A stretch of DNA of 64,000 bases, from positions 1 to 64,000 of the forward strand of contig JBLMWU010000276.1 in assembly GCA_050257395.1 (NCBI GenBank), given 5' to 3'. Shown here in pieces: positions 14,298 to 24,878 of this stretch; the stretch's first letter is position 1, and every line of letters begins with the position of its first letter. The notes below the pieces were generated by a model that made no database searches, was not told the origin of the DNA, and was given only the letters and a program-made list of their open reading frames with translations. The position numbers were made by a program, and so were the translations under genes. The DNA is from JAIRTY01 sp050257395. Its GTDB lineage: Bacteria > Actinomycetota > Actinomycetes > Streptosporangiales > Streptosporangiaceae.

Positions 14298-17060
14298 TCA
14301 GTCCCCCAGCCGCAGCACCCGCCCGGCGCCGCGGCGCCGGGCCAGCCAGTCCTGGCCGGCGGTGGCGAGCACGGCGAGCGCCAGCAGCCCTCCGGCCGCC
14401 CCCGCCAGCACCACCGGGTCGGCATGCAGCGGCACCGTGACCGGGAGCCCGGTGAACGCCGCGAGGTGGATGGCCGGGCCCACCAGCGGCACCAGCACCA
14501 GCGCGCACACGGTGCCGCCGGTGATCGCGGCGATCACCGGCGGCAGCGTCTCGACGAGCACGATCCGCCGCCACTGCCCGGCTGCCAGCCCCATGGTCAC
14601 CATTCTCGCCAGGGTCCGCTCCCGGGAGCGGGCACCGAGCACCAGCGTCAGCAACAGCACCAGCAGCATCATCCCGGCGGCGGCCAGGCCGCCCTGCGCG
14701 AGGATGACCTGCCCGCCGTGCGGCAGCGGCTCGGCGGAGATGGCAGCCAGCACCCGGGAGCGCAGCGTGACCTGCGAGCCCGGGAGCGCGCGGCGGGCGG
14801 CCGCGGCCACCGCCGCGGTGTCCAGCCGCGGGCCGGTGATCGCGATGGCGGTGGCGGCCGGCGCGGCATTGCCCAGGGCCCACCGCGGCACCACCGCGAA
14901 CGGGGTTCCCGCGGGCGCCAGCGGCATGCTGGCGACCTGCCCGGCGAAACGGATCGGCAGGTCGCGGCCACCGGCAGCCAGCCGGGCGGGGGTGCTGAAA
15001 AGCCCGCGGGCGGCCGGGGAGACCAGCACCGGAACCGGCCCGGGAGCGCCCGCCGGCAGGGCTGGCCGCCGCAGCGCGCCGCCGGGAAAGCGCGCCGGGG
15101 TGCCCCTGGTCAGGGCGGCATAGCGGGCCGGGTCCACGACCACCACGGCCAGCGGTAGTTCCTCGTCCGAGGTGCCGCCGGCGACCGCCAGCTCCGCGGT
15201 GTGCCTGGCCCCGGGCACCCGGGCGAGCAGCCGCCGCGCCCGCGCGGTGATGCCCGACCCGGTGGCCGGGACGGTGACCACCGCGTCCGCGCCAGCCCGC
15301 TGCCAGGACGCGGCCACGTTGCCGCGGGCCACCGCGCCGCGTTCCATGGCCGCGAACGCGATCAGCGCCAGCGCGAGGATCAGCGCGAACACCGGCAGCA
15401 CCCCGCCCGGCGCGGCGCTGCCCCGGGCCAGCCCGAGCACCGCGACCACCCCCCGCCGCCGCGCGGCCAGCCGCAGCAGCCACCGGGTCACGACCGGGAG
15501 CAGCGCCATCGCCAGCAGCGCGACCGGGATCGCGGTGAGCACCGGCGCGGCGCTGGTGAACAGGTCGGTGGTCCCCGGCCCAGCCGGGCCCTGCAGCCGG
15601 AGCACCACCAGCCCGGCGACCGAGGCGCAGACCAGGGTGGCGCTCAGCAGGAGACGCCGGGCCGCCGCGGCCCGGCGGCGGACCGGCCCGGACGGCACCC
15701 GCCGGGCGGCCGCACGGCGCCGCGGCCGGTGCGCCCACGCGGCCAGCAGCGGCGGGCCGGCCAGCGCGGTGGCCACGATGAGCCCGCCCAGCCACCAGGA
15801 CAGCCCGGACGCGGAACCGGGAGTGGCCGCCACGGCTGCCCCGGCGGCCAGCGCGGCAGCGGGCACCACCGCGAGCGAGCACCCGGCGAGCACCACCGCG
15901 GCCAGCCGGGCCAGCGACGCGCCGCGGGCACGCATCAGCGCCAGCTCGGCGCTGCGATAGCCGGTCACCAGCCTGGCCCCGAGCAGCACCACCAGCGCCG
16001 CGACCACTCCCAGGCTGACCATCAGCAGTGACAGCGCGGCCTGCACGGCCTGGTCCTCCGCCACGAAGCTGGACAGCGGCGTGACCATGCCCGTGCTGAG
16101 GCTGACCAGGAGCGGCCCGCCGGCTGGTCCGGGCAGGGCACCGGACCCGGACGCGAGGCTGCTGAGCACCGGCAGGTCGGTGATCCGGCCGAGCGCGGCT
16201 GCCAGGCTGGCCGCCTGGCCGGCGCTGACCGCGCTGAGGTCGAGCGGGAAGCTCCACAGCGCCCGGGCCGGCTCCCCGCGCACGCTCTCCAGGCCGGCCA
16301 CCTCGCCCGGTCCGACGAAGGCGGCCACGTCCAGGTAGGGCGCCGAGTCCGTCGTCGGGTAGACGAGCCGGGGCGAGGAGGCGTCCGGCTGGAGCGCCCA
16401 GAACGTGGACCCGGGCCGGACCGGGCCGATGATCCCGGTCACCTCCAGCACCTGGCCGCTGGTCCGCAGCCGGGACCCGACGTGGATCCGCAGCGTCCGC
16501 GCCGTGGCCTCGGTGACCGCCACCTGGAACCGGGCCGAGCTGCCGGGCAGCGGGGTGACGGCAGCGGGATAGCGCCCGGCCACCAGGTGCGCGTTCGCGG
16601 CCAGCGAGCTGCGGTACAGCAGCTCGATCTCTGCTGCGCCGATGTCCGGCGGCAGCGAGAACCGCCCGGCCAGCAGGCCCGGCCCGGCAGCGAGCCCGGC
16701 CCACTGCTGCCGGCCGGCGGCCAGCGGCAGGCCGCTGGCGGCCAGGCCCGCGGACAGCCGGCTGCGGGCCACGCCGAGCGCCGGGGGGGTGAAGTACCCC
16801 TCGCCCGGGCCCAGGTCGGCTCCCCCGAGCACCACCTTCTCCGAGGCCGGCAGCGAGGCCAGGACGTGGTGCAGGGCGGCGCTGCGGTAGCCGAGGCTGG
16901 CGCGCGGCATCGCCACCGCGATGAACGTGCAGACCGCCAGCAGCAGCCCGAGCGCGAGGCTGGCACCGGCACCGGCGCCGGCCACGGCCCGCCACCCGGG
17001 CCGCTGCCGGGTGCCCCGCCCGGCCGCGGCCCGCTCCGCCAGCCGTTCCCCTGCGCTCAT
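14298..17060 (-). CDS. FtsX-like ABC permease, 920 residues (second permease)
   Basis: A large membrane protein with an N-terminal helix at about residues 20-42 and an extracytoplasmic domain to about 330. Clusters of helices follow in the middle, with another group of four near the C-terminus (GGLAAAGMMLLVLLLTLVLGARSRERTLARMVTMGLAAGQWRRIVLVE). The latter is an FtsX core with its typical RxRT/MGxxxGQ coupling region. ATG 17060 overlaps the upstream permease stop by ATGA, so translation is coupled. Two-half permeases of this size are common in actinomycete export operons; the substrate (peptide, lipid or drug) is not evident. Confidence 0.82.
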   Translation of the reverse strand: MSAGERLAERAAAGRGTRQRPGWRAVAGAGAGASLALGLLLAVCTFIAVAMPRASLGYRSAALHHVLASLPASEKVVLGGADLGPGEGYFTPPALGVARSRLSAGLAASGLPLAAGRQQWAGLAAGPGLLAGRFSLPPDIGAAEIELLYRSSLAANAHLVAGRYPAAVTPLPGSSARFQVAVTEATARTLRIHVGSRLRTSGQVLEVTGIIGPVRPGSTFWALQPDASSPRLVYPTTDSAPYLDVAAFVGPGEVAGLESVRGEPARALWSFPLDLSAVSAGQAASLAAALGRITDLPVLSSLASGSGALPGPAGGPLLVSLSTGMVTPLSSFVAEDQAVQAALSLLMVSLGVVAALVVLLGARLVTGYRSAELALMRARGASLARLAAVVLAGCSLAVVPAAALAAGAAVAATPGSASGLSWWLGGLIVATALAGPPLLAAWAHRPRRRAAARRVPSGPVRRRAAAARRLLLSATLVCASVAGLVVLRLQGPAGPGTTDLFTSAAPVLTAIPVALLAMALLPVVTRWLLRLAARRRGVVAVLGLARGSAAPGGVLPVFALILALALIAFAAMERGAVARGNVAASWQRAGADAVVTVPATGSGITARARRLLARVPGARHTAELAVAGGTSDEELPLAVVVVDPARYAALTRGTPARFPGGALRRPALPAGAPGPVPVLVSPAARGLFSTPARLAAGGRDLPIRFAGQVASMPLAPAGTPFAVVPRWALGNAAPAATAIAITGPRLDTAAVAAAARRALPGSQVTLRSRVLAAISAEPLPHGGQVILAQGGLAAAGMMLLVLLLTLVLGARSRERTLARMVTMGLAAGQWRRIVLVETLPPVIAAITGGTVCALVLVPLVGPAIHLAAFTGLPVTVPLHADPVVLAGAAGGLLALAVLATAGQDWLARRRGAGRVLRLGD

Positions 17061-20000
17061 CCGGCCTCCGCCGCCCGCAGCTGCGCCGCCGGATCGGGGC
17101 GGTAGCCCACGGTCGCCGCGGCGGCGAGCACCGGCACCGCGGCGACGCCGAGCGCCAGCGCCGCGGTCCAGCCCAGCGGCACGATGACCAGCGCCGGCGG
17201 GAACGGCACGGCGGCCGCGCTGGTCAGCGTGACGGCGGGCACCAGCAGGTGGGCCAGCAGCGCCCCGATCGCCACCCCGGCCCCGGCCGCGGGCAGGCTC
17301 AGCATGAGCTGTTCCAGGCACAGCTGGCCCGCCTGCCCGGCGCGGCCCACTCCCAGCGCCGCGAGCAGCGCCGCCTGGGTCCGGCGCTCAGCGACGCTGG
17401 CGGCCACGCTGACCGAGAACCCGATCGCGGCCAGCACCGCGGCGGCCACGGTGATCACGAGCAGCGACAGCTGCGGCACGTTCGCGAGCGGGTCGGTGAG
17501 CAGCCGGCGGGCGGCGCCGGCCACGCTCACCGCTGCCGTCCCGGACGGCAGCCCGCGGGGGACTCCCGGCCCGGCGTTGCGCAGCAGCCACTGATCCGCG
17601 GCCAGCGGCGGCTGGCCGGCCTGTGCCAGCCTGTCCTCCAGCGCGGCCAGGTCGACGATCACCGCGGGCCCGGTGCCGAGGGTGGGGAAGGCACGGACCA
17701 CCGCGACGATCCGGACGGGCACCGTGGCGTTGCCGGCCTGCAGCGGGATGGTCCTGCCCTGCCGGGCGCCTGTCGCGCTGAGCAGCGCCCGGGTCGCGAT
17801 GGCGGGCAGCACCGCCGGGCCAGCTGGCGGTGCGGTCAGGCTGACCGTGCCGCTCACCGGCTGCGGCGGCGCGCCCGGGCGCTCGACGAGCTGTCCCGTC
17901 CCGGCCCGGAAGCTGGCGGTCGCGCCGCCGCGGCTGGCCTGCCAGCCGGTGAGCCGCGGTGCGACCCCGGCCGCCAGCGGGTTCGCCAGGTCGGCGGACC
18001 CGGCGCTGGCCCGCCAGGCGGCCAGCACGGCCCCGCTGGCGAACGGGCGGGCGAACCGCCCGGAGGCGGCTGGCGACACGGCGAGTGCCGAGACGGTCAG
18101 CCGCGCCTGGCCCGCGCCGGCCCGGGCAGCCGGCCCGGTGCCGCCGCGGTGGGGCGGCGCCGCCAGCCCGGGCAGCTGGTAGCTCAGCGACAGGCCGAGC
18201 AGCCGCAGCGGGTAGGCGGCCTGCCGGGTGGCGGACATCGCGGCCAGCAGGCGGTGGCTGCGGCCGTCGGGCGGGAGCCGGCCGGCCGGGACCTGGTAGC
18301 TGACGCCGGAGCGGTCCTGGACGGTGAGGGTCACGCTGGCGCCCCCGGCCGGCAGGCCCGGGGGGGAGCTCAGCGCCGCGGTGATGGCCAGCCTGGCCGG
18401 GCGGCCGGGCAGCAGCAGGGGGGGCCGGGGCGGCGCCGGCCGGATCAGCCGCCACAGCCGGTCCGGTGCGGCCGGCGCGAGATCGGGGCGCATCAGCACG
18501 GTGCCCGCCGCGGTCCGGGCATCGACCGCGGCCACCTGGCTGCTCCCGTTGCTGAACGAGCTGACCGGGGTCGCGGCCCGCACTCCGGCCAGCGCCGCGA
18601 TCCGCCCGCTCTCCCCCAGCGGCAGCGGGCCGGGCAGGTCCGCCCGCACGTCCGCGCCGGCCTGGAAGGCGGCCCGGTCGAGCTGGGACTGCCGCCAGCT
18701 CTGGTGCTGGGCCAGCGCCAGCGTCCCGGTGGCGACAGCCAGCACCACCAGCAGCAGCGGGCCGCCCTGCCGGACCGGCCGCCGGCTCACCTGCCAGCTT
18801 GCCAGCGACGCGCTGAGCCTGCGGCCGCGGGCGCTGAGCCGGTCCAGCGCCCGGGCCGCGGCCGGCAGCGCCCGCAGCGGCACCAGCGCCGTCCCCGCGA
18901 CCGCGACCGCCGGCGCCGCCGACAGCACCGGATCGATGCCGAGGCTCCCGCCCGCCAGGGTGGCGACCGCGGAGTAGCGGCGGAGCTCCCAGAACGCCAG
19001 CACACCGAGCGTGAGCAGGGCGACATCGAGGCCTGCCAGCACCGCGCCAGCGGCCAGCGCCTGCCGCCCGCGCCGGGCCCGGGCAGCCGCGGGGGCGGCG
19101 GGCCGCAGCGCGGGCCACAGGACCACCGCCACGGCGAGCACGGCCACCGCCGCCGCCGTGACCCAGACACTGGCCGGCCAGGACCCTGGCCACCAGGGAC
19201 CCGGTGCGGCCAGCCCGCTGGCCGACAGCAGCATCGCGGCCAGGTAACCGCCGAGCAGCGCGCCGGCTCCGGCGGCGGCCAGCGCCAGCAGGCACGCCTC
19301 GCCGAGTGCGGGCCCGGCGAGCTGCCTGCGCGCCAGGCCCCGCGCGGCCAGCAGCGCGGTCTCGGGTTCCCGCTGGCTGGCCAGCAGCCGGGCGGCCAGT
19401 GCCACCGCGACGGCCGCGATGAGCAGCAGCTGCAGCAATCCGATCAGCAGCTGCGACCGCGCGGCCACGACCGAGCTGTCCAGCACCCTCAGCAGCCCGG
19501 GCAGCCGGGCGGTGACCTGCAGGCCGCCGAGCGACTGGTCGTTCCCCAGGCGCGCCTCGGCGGCGGCGACCCGGTTCGCGAGACCGCTGAGGCTGCCCGG
19601 GTCGACCCGGCCGAGGCTGGGCAGCGCCAGCCAGGACGCCTCCGCCACCCCCAGCCGCCCGCTCGCCAGGGCCGCCGGGCTGACCAGCAGCGGGCCGTAG
19701 GTGACGTAACTGCCCTGGACCAGCCGCCCCGCGGTGCCGAGGAGGCTGAGCTGCCAGTACGCCGCCCCGGGGCCGGCCGGCCGGAACAGCCCGGTCACCC
19801 GGAGCGTGACCGGCGCGCCGGTCACGCTGTCCCGCAGCGGCAGCACGGCGCCGGGGCGCAGGCCGAGCAGGCCGGCCGTGCCTTCCGGCACCGCCACCGG
19901 CACCGGGTGGCCGGGCTCCGGCGGTCCCGGCCAGCGGCCGGCGACCAGCCGGGCATGGGCGGCGATCCGGTCCAGCGCGGCGGCCTGGATCAGCGACGTC

Positions 20001-20341
20001 GCCGCGGTTCCGGCCGGCCGCGGCAGCTGCAGCTGGTCGGACCAGCGCCCGGTCAGCAGGGTGAGCGGGACGCCGGGCATGGCCGAGCGCAGCGCAGAGC
20101 CGATCACCGCGGTGTCGGCGCTGGCCCTGGCGGCACCGATCTGGCCGGTCACCGTGATGGCGGTCTGCCGTGCCGCCGCGAGCCGCTGGTGCACGGCGGC
20201 TGGCAGGGCGCGGGCGCCGAAGCTGGCCAGCGCGGCGGTCACCGCCGTGGCCAGCAGGATGGCCAGCAGCAGGCTGGCGAGCAGGAGCGGGGTGGAGGCC
20301 ATCCGCCGCAGCGTGAACGGTGCCCGGGCACCGCGCAGCAT
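17057..20341 (-). CDS. FtsX-like ABC permease, 1094 residues (first gene of the operon)
   Basis: The N-terminal segment APFTLRRMASTPLLLASLLLAILLATAVTAAL is a membrane anchor. A large extracytoplasmic domain comes next, then a helical core at about 300-410, further helices around 430-560, a second extracytoplasmic domain, and a C-terminal FtsX core (VITVAAAVLAAIGFSVSVAASVAERRTQAALLAALGVGRAGQ). ATG 20341 follows a strong ribosome site, GGAGGGGGAGAGG. It heads an operon permease-permease-ATPase-ATPase. The sequence is very Ala/Leu/Gly-rich. The divergent GH3 gene starts 240 bp away, so the two share a promoter region. Confidence 0.85.
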   Translation of the reverse strand: MLRGARAPFTLRRMASTPLLLASLLLAILLATAVTAALASFGARALPAAVHQRLAAARQTAITVTGQIGAARASADTAVIGSALRSAMPGVPLTLLTGRWSDQLQLPRPAGTAATSLIQAAALDRIAAHARLVAGRWPGPPEPGHPVPVAVPEGTAGLLGLRPGAVLPLRDSVTGAPVTLRVTGLFRPAGPGAAYWQLSLLGTAGRLVQGSYVTYGPLLVSPAALASGRLGVAEASWLALPSLGRVDPGSLSGLANRVAAAEARLGNDQSLGGLQVTARLPGLLRVLDSSVVAARSQLLIGLLQLLLIAAVAVALAARLLASQREPETALLAARGLARRQLAGPALGEACLLALAAAGAGALLGGYLAAMLLSASGLAAPGPWWPGSWPASVWVTAAAVAVLAVAVVLWPALRPAAPAAARARRGRQALAAGAVLAGLDVALLTLGVLAFWELRRYSAVATLAGGSLGIDPVLSAAPAVAVAGTALVPLRALPAAARALDRLSARGRRLSASLASWQVSRRPVRQGGPLLLVVLAVATGTLALAQHQSWRQSQLDRAAFQAGADVRADLPGPLPLGESGRIAALAGVRAATPVSSFSNGSSQVAAVDARTAAGTVLMRPDLAPAAPDRLWRLIRPAPPRPPLLLPGRPARLAITAALSSPPGLPAGGASVTLTVQDRSGVSYQVPAGRLPPDGRSHRLLAAMSATRQAAYPLRLLGLSLSYQLPGLAAPPHRGGTGPAARAGAGQARLTVSALAVSPAASGRFARPFASGAVLAAWRASAGSADLANPLAAGVAPRLTGWQASRGGATASFRAGTGQLVERPGAPPQPVSGTVSLTAPPAGPAVLPAIATRALLSATGARQGRTIPLQAGNATVPVRIVAVVRAFPTLGTGPAVIVDLAALEDRLAQAGQPPLAADQWLLRNAGPGVPRGLPSGTAAVSVAGAARRLLTDPLANVPQLSLLVITVAAAVLAAIGFSVSVAASVAERRTQAALLAALGVGRAGQAGQLCLEQLMLSLPAAGAGVAIGALLAHLLVPAVTLTSAAAVPFPPALVIVPLGWTAALALGVAAVPVLAAAATVGYRPDPAAQLRAAEAG

Positions 20342-20580
20342 CGCCGCCTCTCCCCCTCCGGGACCGCGGCCAGGCCCGGCTGGCCCGGCTCACTGTGCTG
20401 AGGCTTCCGCAACCGGGACAAACCCGCAAGATGCCGGCCTGAAAACGCTTACCTGGCGCCTTCTTGACTTTCGGATATTTTCGAACTTATTTTGACGGTG
20501 CGTCACTGATCCCTTCTCTCCGTAACGGTGCCGGTCGCCCGGCTCGCCGGGAATATTGTGCTGACCTGGGAAGAGGCCAG

Positions 20581-23346
20581 ATGAGATCAGCGAAACAACT
20601 GCGCCTGCCCCCGATAATTATCGGACTGGCCGCGTTAGCAACAGGCTTACTCGCCGGCCCGGCCCCGGCCCGGGCGGCCGCCCCGGCCCGCGCGGGCGCC
20701 GCTGCTTCCCCGGTCTACCTGAACCCGGCGTACCCCCCGGCGGAGCGCGCTGCCGACCTCGTCTCACGCATGACCACCGCGGAGAAGGCCGCGCAGATGG
20801 ACAGCAGCCAGGCACCCGCGATCCCCCGCCTGGGGGTGGCGGCGTGGGGCTGGTGGAACGAGTCCAACCACGGCGTGAACGCCTCCACGCTCACTCCCAG
20901 CGGCAATGCCACGATCCTGACCAACACCACGTCCTACCCGTCGGACCTGTCGATGGGCAGCACCTGGAACCCCGGCCTGGTGTACCAGGAGGCGCGCCAG
21001 ATCGGTGCCGAGGCGCGGGAGGTGTCACCGGGGAACACCGAGAATCTCGACTTCTACGCCCCCACGGTGAACCTGTCCCGCGACCCGCGCTGGGGCCGCA
21101 ACGACGAGACCTGGAGTGAGGACCCCACCCTCACCGCCGACCTGGCCTCGCAGTACGTGGACGGCCTGCAGGGCGAGAACTCCCGCGGGCAGCTGCCGAG
21201 GTCGGCGAACGGCTACTACCAGGCCATCGCGACCCTCAAGCACTTCGCCGCCAACAACACCGAGAACACCCGGCTCACCGGCAGCTCGGACATGGACCAG
21301 CGGACCCTGCGCGAGTACTACACCGCGCAGTTCGCCAGCATCATCGCCCAGAGCCACCCGGGCTCCATCATGAGCTCCTACAACGAGGTCAACGGCACCC
21401 CATCGCCCGCCAGCGTGCAGCTCAGCCAGGAACTCGCCCGGGAGACCTTCGGCTTCACCGGGTACTTCACCTCCGACTGCGACGCGGTCTACATCATGCA
21501 GGCGGGCCACCACTGGATCCCGCCGGACTCGGCCGCCCCGGTGGACCAGTACACCCGCACGGCCTACGCCAACTCGGCCGGCGAGGACCTGGACTGCAAC
21601 GCCGGCTACCACGACAGCTACAGCTACGGGAACACCATCCCCACCGCGCTCACGCAGAACATCCAGACGCTGGCCGGCACGTACAACATCGGCGACGTCG
21701 ACACGTCACTCGTCCGGCTGTTCACCGCCCGCATCGAGACCGGGGAGTTCGACTCGCAGGCGCGGGTGCCGTGGGTCGCGGCGGCGCGCCGGGCGCTGGG
21801 CGGCGTCACCTGGGTCAACAGCGACGCCAACAACGCCATCACCGAGACCCCGCAGCGGCTGCGGCAGGCGCAGGAGAGCGCAGACCAGAGCCTGGTGCTG
21901 CTCAGGAACTCCGCACCCGCTGGCGGCGGCAGCCCGCTGCTGCCGCTGAAGGTTCCCTCCTCGGGGCCCTACAAGCTCGCCGTGATCGGTTACTTCGCGC
22001 ACCCGCAGTCCCTGTACCTCGGCGGGTACTCCAGCATCCAGGCGCCCGCGGGGGCCGCGCACAACGTCGACCCCTACCAGGGCATCAAGGCGGCGGTTCA
22101 GGCGATCAACCCCGGCGCCCAGGTGGACTTCTACCCGGGCGTGACCGGCGGCACCACCGCCGCGTCGCTGACCACGGTGGACCCCGCGTCGGTGGCGGCG
22201 GCCGGTCACTACGACGCGGTCGTGGCCGTCGCCGGGACGGACGCCAGCACCGGCACCGAGGCCCGCGACCGCACCACGCTCGCCCTGCCCGGCGCGCAGG
22301 CCTCGATGATCCAGCAGCTCGAGGCGGCCAACCCGGACACCGTCGTCTACCTGGAGACGATGGGCGAGGTCGACACCAGCCCGTTCCAGGCCAGCACCCC
22401 GGCTCTGCTGTGGAGTTCCTACAACGGCCAGCGGCAGGGCGCCGCGCTGGCCGACGTGCTGCTCGGGAAGACCGGCCCCAGCGGCCACCTGCCCTTCACC
22501 TGGTATGCGGACCCTGGCCAGATCCCGCCCACCACCGACTACGGCATCCGGCCGGCGGCCGGCACGGACGGCCGCACCTACCAGTACTTCACCGGCAGCG
22601 TGAGCTGGCCGTTCGGCTACGGGCTGAGCTACGCGGACTTCAGCTACTCAGCCCTGGCCACCGACCGCAGCCACGCCGGCGCCAACGGGACGGTGACGGC
22701 CAGTGCCGACGTGACCAACACCGGCCGGGTGCCCGGCGCCACCGTCGCGCAGCTGTACGTCACCACCCCGGACGCCCCCGCAGCCGCGCAGCGGCCAGTC
22801 CGGCGGCTGGTGGCATTCCAGAAGGTGTTCCTGGGCCCCGGCCAGACCAGGCACCTCACCTTCCGGGTCAGCGTCCCCGGCCTCGCGTTCTTCAGCGAGG
22901 CGGCGAACCGCTACCAGGTCGACGACGGCCGGTACGGGCTGCAGCTCGGCACCTCCAGCACGGACATCGCCGGGCAGGCGTTCATCGACGTCACCGGGGC
23001 GCTGAGGCCGGTGCCCTCGGTGGTCACCGTGCAGCCGGTCATGCCCGGCGACCCGGCCGCCGGCGTCGCGCAGCGGGTCTTCTTCCCGGCCGGTGCCGCG
23101 ATCGTCCCGCAGGTCACCGTGTCCCTCAGCGACCAGAGCCTGTGCGGCTACATCACCCGGGGGCAGAGCACCCCGCTGCCCCCGGGGATGACCGTCCGCT
23201 ACTCGAGCGACAACCCGGGCGTCGTGCGGGTCAGCCCGGACGGCACGGCCCTGCGCGCGGCCGGCCCCGGCCCGGCGACGATCACGGCGACCGTGTCGTA
23301 CCGGGGCAGGACCGCCGCTGGCAGCGTCGTGGTGGACGTGCCGTGA
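20581..23346 (+). CDS. Secreted GH3 glycosidase, beta-xylosidase-like, with C-terminal Ig-like domain
   Basis: A 921-residue exported hydrolase. Residues 1-32 are a signal peptide (ends APARA). The GH3 N-terminal barrel follows, with KHFAANNTENTR, then the catalytic nucleophile Asp299 in YFTSDCDAV. SDCDA is the pattern seen in GH3 xylosidases and arabinofuranosidases rather than in simple glucosidases. The GH3 C-terminal alpha/beta sandwich, a fibronectin-III-like segment (TASADVTNTGRVPGATVAQLYV) and a final Big_2-type domain complete the protein. ATG 20581 follows GGAAGAGG; an earlier in-frame start at 20464 lacks both signal peptide and ribosome site. Likely role: removing xylose or arabinose from plant polysaccharide outside the cell. 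Confidence 0.88.
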   Translation: MRSAKQLRLPPIIIGLAALATGLLAGPAPARAAAPARAGAAASPVYLNPAYPPAERAADLVSRMTTAEKAAQMDSSQAPAIPRLGVAAWGWWNESNHGVNASTLTPSGNATILTNTTSYPSDLSMGSTWNPGLVYQEARQIGAEAREVSPGNTENLDFYAPTVNLSRDPRWGRNDETWSEDPTLTADLASQYVDGLQGENSRGQLPRSANGYYQAIATLKHFAANNTENTRLTGSSDMDQRTLREYYTAQFASIIAQSHPGSIMSSYNEVNGTPSPASVQLSQELARETFGFTGYFTSDCDAVYIMQAGHHWIPPDSAAPVDQYTRTAYANSAGEDLDCNAGYHDSYSYGNTIPTALTQNIQTLAGTYNIGDVDTSLVRLFTARIETGEFDSQARVPWVAAARRALGGVTWVNSDANNAITETPQRLRQAQESADQSLVLLRNSAPAGGGSPLLPLKVPSSGPYKLAVIGYFAHPQSLYLGGYSSIQAPAGAAHNVDPYQGIKAAVQAINPGAQVDFYPGVTGGTTAASLTTVDPASVAAAGHYDAVVAVAGTDASTGTEARDRTTLALPGAQASMIQQLEAANPDTVVYLETMGEVDTSPFQASTPALLWSSYNGQRQGAALADVLLGKTGPSGHLPFTWYADPGQIPPTTDYGIRPAAGTDGRTYQYFTGSVSWPFGYGLSYADFSYSALATDRSHAGANGTVTASADVTNTGRVPGATVAQLYVTTPDAPAAAQRPVRRLVAFQKVFLGPGQTRHLTFRVSVPGLAFFSEAANRYQVDDGRYGLQLGTSSTDIAGQAFIDVTGALRPVPSVVTVQPVMPGDPAAGVAQRVFFPAGAAIVPQVTVSLSDQSLCGYITRGQSTPLPPGMTVRYSSDNPGVVRVSPDGTALRAAGPGPATITATVSYRGRTAAGSVVVDVP

Positions 23347-23350
23347 CCCG

Positions 23351-24832
23351 CTACGCCGTGTCGAGCACCTCGGCGTCGGTTCCGCCTTCCTCGCCGAGGA
23401 TGGACCCGATCTGCGCGACCGCGTCGGGCCTGGACGAGCGCAGCCACAGCAGCACCCCGATGCCCGCCGCCAGCCAGACCAGCGCGGCATACGGCGTCCA
23501 CTTGAGGATGCCGGGCGGGGCCGGGTTCACCGACCCGTACAGCGCGGCGCCGAACACCACCGCACCGACCACCGGGACCCCGATGTGGACCAGCGGGTTC
23601 CAGCGCCGGGTGTCGCGGGTCCGGTGGAAGAACACGATCCCGCCGATGCAGATCATGATGTAGACGACGATGATGGCGAGGGTGCCGGTGATGGCCCAGA
23701 AGTAGTAGTTGCTGAACGCCGCCCCGAACAGGGAGTCCGCCAGCGGGTAGCCCATGACCAGCGCCATCACGGTGGCGACCGCGGCGACCGCGACGGTGGC
23801 GTTGGCGGGCGTCTTGAACCGGGGGTGGGTGCGGCCGAACGCGGCCGGCAGCACCCGCTCGCGGCCCATGGCGAACAGGGTCCGCGACGCCGCGGTCGCG
23901 CACGCCACGCACACGATGAACGCCGAGAGCAGGGCGCCGATCTCGACCAGCGTGCCGAGCCAGGTGCCCACGAACGTGGTGGCGACGGTCTTCAGCGCGA
24001 ACGGGTCGGCGCCCCACTTGGCGCCGTTCTTCACCCCGAAGCCGATCGCCATCGAGTACGTCGTCCACAGGTAGAAGACCACCACGAACGTGGTGGCCGC
24101 GATGATCGCGATCGGGATGTTGCGGCGCGGGTTCGCGGTCTCCTCGCCGAAGTCGGCCGCGGTCTCGAATCCGATGTAGGAAGTGACTCCCAGGATGATG
24201 CCGTAGAAGACGCCGCTGAACCCGCCCTTGAGCGAGTGGCCGAAGCCGAACGCGGACAGGTCCTGGCCGTGGCTGCCGCCCTTGGCGGTGGTCACCAGGT
24301 CCACGATCACGATGACCGCCACCGTCAGGACGCCGACGATGAGCTGGGTGCGGGTGGTGACCCTGATGTGGACCACCGACAGCGCCACCAGCAGCACCAT
24401 GCCGAGGAAGAAGAACAGGATCCACCAGTCCGGGTTCAGGCCCAGCAGGTCCGCGGCGAGCGCGCCGACCCCGGCCATGGTCATCGGCACGAAGCAGATC
24501 ATGGCGAAGAAGTACAGCCAGCCGGCCATGAACCCGGGACCCTTGCCGAGGCTCCGGGCGGCGTAGGTGTAGGCGTAGCCGGCGGTCGCCATCCGGCGGG
24601 TGAACCCGATGACCACGAACGCCAGCGTGATGCAGGCGACCCCGCCCAGCAGGAACGCCAGCGGCGTGGAGCCGCCGGAGACAACGGCGACCCCCGGGAC
24701 GTTGAGCAGCATCGCCATCCCGGGCGCGATCAGCGAGACGCAGATCGTGATGGCGTCCCAGACGTTGAGCGTGCCATGGGCGAGTTCATGCTGGCCGTGG
24801 ACGCTGACAACGGCGCGTTCGACGTCTGCCAT
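23351..24832 (-). CDS. APC-family amino acid/amine permease
   Basis: A 493-residue, 12-helix transporter. The first helix region carries the APC motif ISLIAPGMAM-like (ICVSLIAPGMAMLLNVPG). Residues about 200-245 contain SYIGFETAADFGEETANPRRNIP, the conserved loop of the APC superfamily. It lies 46 bp after the glutamine-synthetase-like gene on the same strand and probably imports that enzyme's amine or amino acid substrate, as PuuP does in polyamine use. The ribosome site AAGGAAGGG lies just before ATG 24832. It converges on the GH3 gene with only a 4-bp gap. Confidence 0.88.
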   Translation of the reverse strand: MADVERAVVSVHGQHELAHGTLNVWDAITICVSLIAPGMAMLLNVPGVAVVSGGSTPLAFLLGGVACITLAFVVIGFTRRMATAGYAYTYAARSLGKGPGFMAGWLYFFAMICFVPMTMAGVGALAADLLGLNPDWWILFFFLGMVLLVALSVVHIRVTTRTQLIVGVLTVAVIVIVDLVTTAKGGSHGQDLSAFGFGHSLKGGFSGVFYGIILGVTSYIGFETAADFGEETANPRRNIPIAIIAATTFVVVFYLWTTYSMAIGFGVKNGAKWGADPFALKTVATTFVGTWLGTLVEIGALLSAFIVCVACATAASRTLFAMGRERVLPAAFGRTHPRFKTPANATVAVAAVATVMALVMGYPLADSLFGAAFSNYYFWAITGTLAIIVVYIMICIGGIVFFHRTRDTRRWNPLVHIGVPVVGAVVFGAALYGSVNPAPPGILKWTPYAALVWLAAGIGVLLWLRSSRPDAVAQIGSILGEEGGTDAEVLDTA

Positions 24833-24878
24833 GGCGCCCTTCCTTTCTACTCGGGCAAGAGGACCGTCCCTGGGGCCC

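Noticed and set aside
14272..16995. 907-codon minus-strand frame overlapping the second permease
   Set aside because: It is a shifted-frame shadow: Arg/Gly/Ala-rich with no domain, whereas the 14298-17060 frame shows FtsX-type helices.
20464..20580. Upstream extension of the GH3 gene
   Set aside because: The extension lacks a ribosome site and would bury the signal peptide internally; ATG 20581 has both a ribosome site and a signal peptide.
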